A stretch of 6,832 nucleotides of DNA, from the NCBI GenBank assembly GCA_026398675.1, contig JAPLSK010000280.1:1-6832 (forward strand), read 5' to 3'. This stretch comes from a bacterium (lineage in GTDB: Bacteria > RBG-13-66-14). A program made the position numbers and the translations under genes. Below are positions 5,535-6,832 of this stretch, in pieces. The notes below the pieces were generated by a model. That model did not search any database. It worked only from the letters and a program-made list of their open reading frames with translations, and was not told where the DNA came from. Every line of letters starts with the position of its first letter. Positions within the stretch are counted from its first letter, which is position 1.

Positions 5535-5640
5535 TCCTTTGGGATAGTAGTAATAACGATAATTTTGAATGCGACATCACCATGTACGAAGTCGAGTAAC
5601 CCGCTGGAGGTTGCTCTATCTTTTTTGAGGAGGAAACGAG

Positions 5641-6723
5641 ATGAGAACCCTCGTATTCTTGACCGTTCTGGCCGTCGTGTCGTGCCTGGCGGGCGACGCC
5701 GTATCCGTCGGGCCGGAGCCGCCTTCGGAATACAACGCCCATTGGCAGCTCATACCGGGCGCAGGTGTCGGCTGTGTCCGCGACGACTTGTACGTGTACG
5801 GCTCCAACGACGCGGCCAGCATGATGTGGGTTGGTCAGCCCATCAACCTCGGCGGCTATGACGGCGTCAGCATAACACTTCACTACACCCTGGAGACCGC
5901 CGACGAGGGGGATTACGCCGAGATTTACCTAAGCGACGGTCTCACCTACCACTCGTTATGCAAATTCGAGGGCAATACCGACGGCGTAAACATATACAAA
6001 ACCGCCCTCGACGACTACTACGGCTGTAGAAACCTGGGAATTTATATCGTTTGGGTATCCGATGAGACGGGGGTGGCCAGTGGCTTTCGCCTGAATACCA
6101 TAAGGATAGACGGCGTCAATTGGGGGGAGGGCGACTACACAAATATCTTCACCTGGGGATCCGACGAGGTGACCGGCCACCAGACCATAAACGTGGCCGA
6201 CTTCCTGTTAAGCGGCTACCTGTGCTGCTTTGGCTTCAAATACGGCACCGACTTGGACACACAGGGGTGGTGGGCGGTTGACAACGTGGAGCTTCTGGTC
6301 AACGGGGCGAGTATCCTGCCCTTGCAGGGCGGCGGTTACGGCATCGAGGACTTCGAGAGCGGCGGTTGGCACCAGGACCGGCACGGCCTTTCCGGGGAAT
6401 GGGAAATAGACACCGACCACATCACCGGGGACATGTCCGGCGCGAACTTGCAGTGCGACTCCGCCGCCCGCCCCGGCTGGCTGTACGAGGCCGAGACCTT
6501 CTCACCCTGGGTAACGGTCAGTGCCGTCAACACGGCCACCGCCGTGTTCGATACCTGGTTTCATCCAGCGGGAACCGACGAGTCAGCATCGTTAGGCTAT
6601 TACAGCGCTTCGGGCTTCCCCATTTTCGAGGATACATTTGACGACCTGTACTATTGGGAATGTTACGACGGTGGCGAAGATGTGGTAACCACCTCCTGGG
6701 GGGAAATAAAGGCGAGCTTCTAA
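5641..6723 (+). CDS. Secreted two-module beta-sandwich-like protein with WG-IK C-terminal tail, function unknown
   Basis: Encodes 360 residues; the ATG has GAGGAGG seven bases upstream (5627-5633). Residues 1 to about 20 are an export signal. VVSC at 12-15 fits a loose lipobox, so it may be a lipoprotein cut before C15; otherwise signal peptidase I could cut near A20. The body looks like two beta-rich modules. The first (about 30-222) ends in 'GWWAVDNVELLV', a pattern typical of choice-of-anchor or MAM-like extracellular modules. The second begins 'GIEDFESGGWHQD' (about 234-246) and continues to about 340. It is acidic and rich in Trp and Tyr, with no catalytic motif seen. The last 13 residues (348-360) match the tail of the secreted protein at 241-786. 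It is preceded by its own promoter-like site and followed by a strong terminator, so it is probably monocistronic apart from the upstream mini-ORF. Likely extracellular or surface-bound; the role is unassigned. Confidence 0.8.
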   Translation: MRTLVFLTVLAVVSCLAGDAVSVGPEPPSEYNAHWQLIPGAGVGCVRDDLYVYGSNDAASMMWVGQPINLGGYDGVSITLHYTLETADEGDYAEIYLSDGLTYHSLCKFEGNTDGVNIYKTALDDYYGCRNLGIYIVWVSDETGVASGFRLNTIRIDGVNWGEGDYTNIFTWGSDEVTGHQTINVADFLLSGYLCCFGFKYGTDLDTQGWWAVDNVELLVNGASILPLQGGGYGIEDFESGGWHQDRHGLSGEWEIDTDHITGDMSGANLQCDSAARPGWLYEAETFSPWVTVSAVNTATAVFDTWFHPAGTDESASLGYYSASGFPIFEDTFDDLYYWECYDGGEDVVTTSWGEIKASF

Positions 6724-6750
6724 CCGGAGGCTCTCCGCCGATTTTTCTCG

Positions 6751-6790
6751 CTCCGACGTTGGGCGGCCCCTCCGCGGGCCGCCGTTTTTT
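6751..6790 (+). terminator. Intrinsic terminator of the 360-residue secreted protein, formed by a module A hairpin
   Basis: GGCGGCCC (6762-6769) pairs with GGGCCGCC (6776-6783) around CTCCGC, followed by G and six T (6785-6790). It lies about 40 bases past the stop codon. The hairpin is almost identical to 5144-5165, and its lead-in (CTCCGACGTTGGG) is a diverged form of the module A lead-in, so a repeat copy appears to serve as the terminator. Confidence 0.85.
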
Positions 6791-6796
6791 AATGTA

Positions 6797-6832
6797 GCCC
6801 TCACCCCTAATCCCGTGCCTCGCTGCGATGAC
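6797..6832. repeat. Start of another repeat unit, cut by the window edge
   Basis: The tract GCCCTCACCCCTAATCCC leads into CTGCGATGAC (6823-6832), the beginning of the module A lead-in as at 5321-5330. The hairpin would lie just outside the window. Confidence 0.65.

Larger units (their letters stand above)
4970..5640. other. Long intergenic region: repeat cluster followed by AT-rich leader
   Basis: There is no credible long gene in this 671-base gap. Positions 4991-5391 alternate module A hairpins, module B palindromes and linking pyrimidine-rich CCCTCACCC tracts. From about 5392 the composition switches to AT-rich, with a promoter-like sequence, a strong ribosome site, a ten-codon ORF and then the ribosome site of the 360-residue secreted protein. 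No known riboswitch or tRNA shape was recognised. Confidence 0.75.

Noticed and set aside
5461..5640. Riboswitch or structured RNA leader before the 360-residue gene
   Set aside because: No known riboswitch core or convincing long stem was recognised; the leader is explained by the promoter, the mini-ORF and two ribosome sites.
5482..5883. Minus-strand open frame of 133 codons
   Set aside because: It covers the promoter leader and the start of the 360-residue gene, which has a strong ribosome site and signal peptide on the other strand.

Overview
The window is bacterial, strongly GC-rich in its coding regions, and looks like a genome fragment from a Gram-negative (two-membrane) bacterium. 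Three things point there: a protease fused to an outer-membrane-barrel-like domain, small secreted proteins with extracellular beta-sandwich character, and dense families of intergenic hairpin repeats. The secreted-protein style resembles poorly cultivated candidate phyla near the FCB/Eisenbacteria/Coatesbacteria area, but that placement is a low-confidence impression. No rRNA, tRNA, transposase, integrase or CRISPR array was seen.

Layout. Positions 1-240 hold hairpin repeats. Two minus-strand genes follow as separate transcripts: a 181-residue secreted protein of unknown function (241-786) and a dihydrolipoyl dehydrogenase, lpd (967-2361), which has its own terminator (920-950) and a clear sigma70-type promoter (2397-2425). 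A divergent intergenic region of about 190 bases separates lpd from an 804-residue plus-strand protein (2555-4969). This protein joins a signal peptide, a PorV/FadL-like beta-strand domain and a complete two-domain SppA (S49) protease. Positions 4970-5640 carry no long gene. The first part is a cluster of hairpin repeats, two of them followed by T-tracts. The second part is an AT-rich stretch with a promoter-like sequence and a ten-codon mini-ORF that ends at a run of nine G. A 360-residue secreted protein (5641-6723) follows, closed by a hairpin plus T6 terminator. The next repeat unit runs off the end of the window.

How it fits together. The genes do not form an obvious operon; each appears to have its own control signals. 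The strongest link is between the two small secreted proteins at opposite ends of the window: they are otherwise dissimilar but end in nearly the same 13-residue tail (VV, one residue, two Ser/Thr, WG, one residue, IK, two residues, then Phe or Trp at the C-terminus). This suggests a shared sorting or anchoring signal. The SppA fusion implies proteolysis tethered to the outer membrane. The intergenic hairpins form at least two repeat modules. In one, the stem sequence changes while pairing is preserved, and several copies sit where transcription terminators are expected.
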